From assembly GCA_000507305.1 (NCBI GenBank), contig DF239216.1:7433-71432 (forward strand): DNA of 64,000 nucleotides. Direction: 5' to 3'. Every line of letters begins with the position of its first letter. Position 1 is the first letter of the stretch. The notes beneath the pieces are model-generated. The model was not told the DNA's origin, ran no database searches, and saw nothing but the letters and a program-made list of their open reading frames with translations. Positions 59,154 through 64,000 of this stretch are shown here, in pieces. The translations under genes and the position numbers were made by a program. Source of the stretch: Breviolum minutum Mf 1.05b.01 (taxonomy: Eukaryota; Sar; Dinophyceae; Suessiales; Symbiodiniaceae).

Positions 59154-62100
59154 ATGCAGGTCGATATGGCCATTACGGAGGAAGAGGAGGTGGTGGAGCT
59201 GAACGTCCATTCCTTCGATCTACTTGAGATGACCCAGCAACAGGCTGCGGAGACTCAAGAGGCTTGGGAAATGTTTTTGCAATGCTACGAATCCATTGAA
59301 GTTGCAGGAGAAGCACTGCATGATGCCATCATTGATGCATCACCCACACTGACCACACTCTTCACTATGCCTAGGGCAGTTACATCTATGAGGCTGCAAG
59401 AAGGCATACATCAGATCATCAACAGCCTCACAGAGCCACAAGATGTTAAGAATCTCGTTGCTTGGTTTTGAGTTTTGACCATGTGTTATGAGGGGATCGA
59501 AAGGGGTACTGTAGTATATATTCAAGATGCTGTATTTTCCACATCTTCATTTCGGCAAGTCACTTAAACGGCCTCTGGATTAGGTAGAAATGCCAGTTTT
59601 GTCAATACTCATTCAGGTTGGTCAATATCATAGTTCACCTGCACGAGGGTATAGTTTAGCAGTTTAGCAGTATGATCTAGCATAGAGTTGTTTATGTACA
59701 GTCATTGCGCTCCGATTCTCCTGTTTTTGAATTTTTATATTTAAATGCATTTGGATGTAGTCGTGCAGGTGTTCATGCATACAAAAAAGAGAGATAAAGA
59801 GTGATGAACGGTCGGGATATCGGACAGGCAAACGTACGCGAGTACCGATGCAGTTTGGATGTCTTTTTTAAACATGACTTTGTGCCACACATTTTGAATG
59901 TACATCCAAGGTAGACATCTTGGGTTTCAAGCATCTGAATTTGGACCTGAGCATATCCCGTGTAGAGGTTATCCGGGATGCAATCCTGGAACTCATGGGA
60001 AATGAACTTGGTGCAAATTTGACCCAAGAAATGACTACTGGAATCCTGCGCGTGTTGAACTACATTGGGGGTGCCCTGATTTACATCCGATCCCATTTTG
60101 CGGATCGGGTGAAGATCTTGAGTGAAAGTTGGGAGGAAGCAAATCGAGAAAGGGACCAGACCAAGCAGAAGCAGAGGGAAGCGAGGGAAAAGGCACGGCA
60201 AGAGGCGTGGTAAGGGATTGTTTCCAACTTTGGGCTTCATTCTCAGCCTTCTCAGCGAAAGGAATCCTAGTTGTACCCTGTGATGAAGTTTGAGTTTAAG
60301 CCAGGCCCGGGAACTCAAAGAGAAAGACAGATTGAGAGAGAATGTGGAGAAAGACCAGGAGCCATGGAGCTGGAGCCAACTGTTGGAGTTTTTGGGGCCA
60401 TTTTCATGTATATATATATATAATAATAATTATTATTATCATTATTATTATTATTATTATGATATAAATAGATTATACAGAACGGATGCTCGGAAGGGTT
60501 CTTACAATGTTTGGTAGGTAACTCGTAGGGCGTGGATTGAGTTTCCTTTCAAGTTGTCTTTCTAGACTTCAAACTTCCCAGGAGGCCATCGCCGAGGAGG
60601 AGGCCATGGCAGCACGGATACAAAAACGACGCCAAGATAGGGAACAGAATGTCCCAAAGACATTCTATGACATGTTTTGCTTCAATGCGGCAGTCATGGA
60701 TTTACTTGAGCCGTGGATGTATGAAATCTTGGAGTGCTTCGACATTATTGTCCTGAATGCTGGAAACAGCTTCCGTTTGCAAGAAGAATGTGATGTTCTC
60801 ACACTGAAGATTGCCAAGACACAGCCCATAGAGCAGATCAACTTGTCCGATTTCAAAGCTGTGATGCTCGCATCTCTTCGTTCCTTGGTACCCAAGGGTT
60901 GGTCCTCTTCACATGAGTCAGCGTGGTCCTGGCTGTGGGAACAGGTGGAACGACTCCTTCAAATGCAGATCGGACGGGTCCAAAAGAGAGAGAAACTGCT
61001 TTCGCATTTCTTCGAGAACTTGTCCGACGAGCTTAGAGAAAAGGTTACATGGTCTATCTATGAAAGGTTTTTTTCTATTGTGCCTGCAGGCAGGGTTCAC
61101 CCAAGTCAAGCCACAGGTTTCAAGACATTTCAAGTTTTTTTCTTGCTACCTTTCGCCTTGCCCTACCTTGCATGATTTCTACCGTTAGATGTCGTACTGA
61201 TGCCCTTCAGGTCAGGAGCACTTCAAGCAATCAGCCTCCAGACTGGCCTTGATTGCGAATCGAGTGCTGGACATGAGTCACGAGCTCTTCAAATATCCCT
61301 ACCGCATGGTGGATGAGATTTCCGCCTTGGGGCTCCGTCATGTAGGCTATGCCGTGCCTATTGAATACTTTGGACCATTCGTGAGTTCATGTATTGAAAC
61401 TTTGCAATCCGAAATCTCCGGGGCTGAGGGAGTGATGGACAGTTTTGCATGGTCGCTGGGTTTGGTTTCCCGCATGTTAGTGAGAACCATCAAAGAGGGA
61501 TCAACTATTGTGATGAAGGCCATCAACCAAAACGACAAAGATCTCTTGCGTTCGGCCTTGGGATGTGCTCCCCGAGGAGCTCGGGCTGAATGGGTGTTGA
61601 CCATCGCAGTTGGCACGCAATCCATATCTCCACTGTTTTGGGCCATTGAAAGCGGCAACTGGAAATCGGCAGAGTTGATCATTGAGGATTTGCTGACAAT
61701 CCGAGCTGACAGGGAGAAGTACTACTATGGATTGGACGACTTGTTTCAAAGGCACCCTGACTTTGTAGAAATACTGGCGACCAGAGCCACTACTCTGCTG
61801 TACACACTCTTTGATGGCATGATGTGGCGGTCTCATTTAGCTCAGAATGGGCTGAGGCGGGCCAACTACTATGTCAAGCACATGGTTGTTGACCCACAGG
61901 GAAGTTTTCCGGAAGCTCTTGAGAGCCTGGTCACGCTCAAAGATCCGAAGGTTGTCTTACATCCCTTCATCATTTGCACGACTGACCTCATTTGGTCTGG
62001 TATGGTGCGGCAAAGGTTTGTTTTAGACAATGCTTGGCTGTTCTTCACCCTGCTCCTCTTCGTTCTGAGTCATGGAGTCCTCAACCATCCTGAGCAGCAA

Positions 62101-64000
62101 GATCACCTTTTCCCACGTGCAAAGGTCTTCTCATGCCGCTTGTTGATCTACCTGGTTGCACTGCCAGGCTTCATTCGTAGCCGCGTGCGGTACGTACGCG
62201 AGGCCATCGAGGAGAATGACCTGGTAATGGTGCGTGGCATCCCGCTTCCCCAACGCTACATTGAAAATTGGCGGGAGCCAGCAAGTCTGCTACTTGCCAT
62301 GTGCTTGCTAATGAGCTTGTGTATGGAGCCGATTTTCCATTGTTTCCCACATGCTTCAAGTGGTTTCGATGGTGATGGCTTGTTTACTGAACTTTGCCCC
62401 GAAGCTCGCGGCATTCGCGAAGCCTACAACATCATATCAATGCTGGTGATTGTTTTATTCATGGCTTTGCTCATGGACCTTGCAACGCTCTCAGCAAGAA
62501 TGAATGCATATGTCCTTGTGGCACTGAATGTGTTACCAGAGCTCTTTCTGCTCATGATCGGTGTCGGTTTTTGCATTCTTATGTTTGCGACATGTGAAGC
62601 GGTTAGTCTCAATGATGTCGAGAGCTTTCAGAGCTTTCCCTTGGCACTTCTTCGCTTGTTCCAGTACTCCATCAAGACAAACAGTGAAGCAGAGTTGCTC
62701 GACATTGCAGAGTCCCCAGTGTCCACAGTGGCTATGGGCATGTTTCTACTGACCATCACCCTGGGAAGCTTCAGCATTTTCGTTGCACAGCTGAGTTGCG
62801 CTCATAACGAGATCTATGCTAGCATGGTGGGCTTTGCAAGTCTTCGTCGTATGCAGGTCGAAGTTGACTTCTTGAAGCATATCAAGAAGAATACATGGAC
62901 GGCATTTGTGGATGGGCTTCGTTTGGACGAACCCTTAGAGCAGCTGGCCTGGAATGCACATGAAAAGATCATGCATACACTTAGACATATAGACATGACC
63001 AAGAGGTATCTCTTCAACTCTTTATATACTCTATATAAGTTTTTCATGGACCCAGCCGTTGTTCCAGTGTCGTTTTTTTTGTGTGCCAAAAAAAATCCGT
63101 GAGTCGTGAGGTTTGGTGAAGGTGACATTGGTTTGGCGGGTGGCATTCAGCTCTTGGAGTCTGCCAAGCTCCATCCACAGAACCGGGAATCCATTCAACG
63201 ATTTGGTGGATCAACGAGCCCTGCCATGCCTTGGCCTCGTGAAAAAGTACATGGCAATGGAGCTAGTGAAGAAGAACGCATTGAGATCATGATGAAGAAA
63301 TTCCAGAAAGCTGTTACCTGGGTAAATTTTCTTTTTGACAGGTATTGACACTTGATATTTGATTGATATTTGATATGTGTTTTTGCATTTTTCCCCAAAC
63401 AGGTTTACTTGTGGGGTTCTATCTTAGAAAAAAGAGACGGGCCACACTGGTGGGCGCGCTGTGCTGTGTTGGGCGCAGATCTGGCTCTGCTAGGCGCGCT
63501 GGGCTGGGTCAGGTGTGGGATTTGGCCGTGCTGGGCGCGCTGGGCTGGGTTGGGCGTGGGGTTTGGGCGCGCTGGCTTGGGTTGGGCGCGGATTTGGCTT
63601 TCTGTGTATGGTCTACGTTGTACATGTCTTCTTCATGTCTTCGTGATGTCTTTGTGTTTATCTTCCTGTGTATCTCAGATGTGTATCATGGGGCTTGAGC
63701 AAAACAAAGCCTGACATGGATTGAGCGTCGCAAGAAGAGCCAAAAAGCAAGGTTGTTGTGAGTGTTATTTGATTAAATTGATTTACTTGGGCTGTTTGGG
63801 GTCTATGCTGGTATCATTCTTTTTCCGGTCCTGGTTGGGGGTGCCACTCCTGTGATTTTCTTGGCTGCTTTTGGGGTCCTCTCAGGTTGCAGTTGTTGCC
63901 CGGAAAACGTTGAAAAGCAGCATGTTGGGAAGCAATTTGTCTGGTCTGAGCTTGGGCTCCAAGAAGAGTTCTGGAAGCAACAGTAGCAACAGTGGAGGTG
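59154..64000 (+). CDS. Tri-globin, ankyrin and TRP/polycystin-like ion channel fusion (3' end outside window)
   Basis: Exons by frame continuity: 59154-59459, 59911-60197, 60301-60358, 60582-61089, 61211-63005, 63111-63321, 63886 to the edge. Donors are GC, GC, GA, GC, GT and GT. About 1090 residues are present. Globin 1 (about 25-165) has AW at 37-38 and LGFKHL with a haem-type histidine at 110. A charged coiled linker follows (about 170-240). Globin 2 (about 240-350) has LTLKI where the histidine should be. Globin 3 (about 365-465) has LGLRHV with histidine 430. Ankyrin-like helices (SPLFWAIESGNW) span about 470-600. Six hydrophobic segments from about residue 660 to 915 include a pore-helix-like FPLALLRLFQYSI before the last (MGMFLLTITLGSFSIFV). 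No potassium-channel TVGYG filter is present, which favours a cation channel of TRP/polycystin type. A cytoplasmic tail follows. The likely role is a membrane channel gated by haem, gas or redox state (inference). The start is uncertain: ATG 59154 follows a cag that could be an acceptor or trans-splice site. Confidence 0.75.
60408..60466 (+). repeat. TA and TTA microsatellite in an intron
   Basis: A (ta)n tract is followed by (taa)/(tta)n repeats inside the intron between 60358 and 60582 of the globin-channel gene. No function is implied. Confidence 0.8.
63322..63885 (+). other. Intron with GC-rich imperfect tandem repeats
   Basis: The intron has a GT donor (gtaaat at 63322) and an AG acceptor (ctcag before 63886). 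Between about 63450 and 63600 a G-rich phrase like ggcgcgctgggctgggt is repeated several times with variations. Open frames here are by-products of the repeat. Confidence 0.55.

Noticed and set aside
63370..63714. Two overlapping 110-residue W/G-rich frames
   Set aside because: They lie within an intron and result from the GC-rich tandem repeat.

Overview
The window looks like nuclear DNA of a dinoflagellate, most likely a Symbiodiniaceae-type alga. This is inferred from gene structure, not from a database match. The genes have several exons. Many introns only give continuous, family-consistent proteins if GC or GA is used as 5' splice site together with AG, a known dinoflagellate trait. All recognisable host genes point the same way (+). 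The families found (PPR protein, ABC1/ADCK kinase, globin-like plus ion-channel fusion, copia retrotransposon with a methyltransferase-like domain) fit that group. Nothing looks bacterial or organellar.

Layout. 1-10.1 kb and 28.6-39.6 kb are two blocks of one non-coding, modular dispersed repeat, always in the same orientation. Both blocks are broken by small fold-back (MITE-like) elements and other insertions. 10.1-28.6 kb has no recognisable gene. It holds an assembly gap (16626-17488), a satellite of about 396 bp (19.5-21.3 kb), a 219-bp tandem duplication split by one N, and a possible decayed tRNA. 39577-47361 is a nearly full-length Ty1/copia-type LTR retrotransposon on the minus strand. 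It has 171-bp LTRs differing at one base, a primer binding site, gag, a degenerate protease segment, and a pol with a C5-methyltransferase-like domain ahead of integrase, reverse transcriptase and RNase H. No target-site duplication is visible and the repeat array does not resume beyond it.

47.5-64 kb is the gene-bearing part, all on the + strand. It contains the 3' half of an ABC1/ADCK-type atypical kinase directly downstream of the retrotransposon, a PPR protein, unknown exons, a GT15-like mannosyltransferase broken by a one-base frameshift, a degenerate unknown reading frame, and, running off the right edge, a large gene fusing three globin-like domains, an ankyrin-like stretch and a TRP/polycystin-like six-helix channel.

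The genes do not form a pathway. The most interesting items are the globin-channel fusion (a candidate gas-, redox- or haem-gated cation channel in which the middle globin has lost its haem histidine) and the retrotransposon that carries its own methyltransferase-like domain. Exon boundaries were placed by hand from reading-frame continuity and should be confirmed with transcripts.
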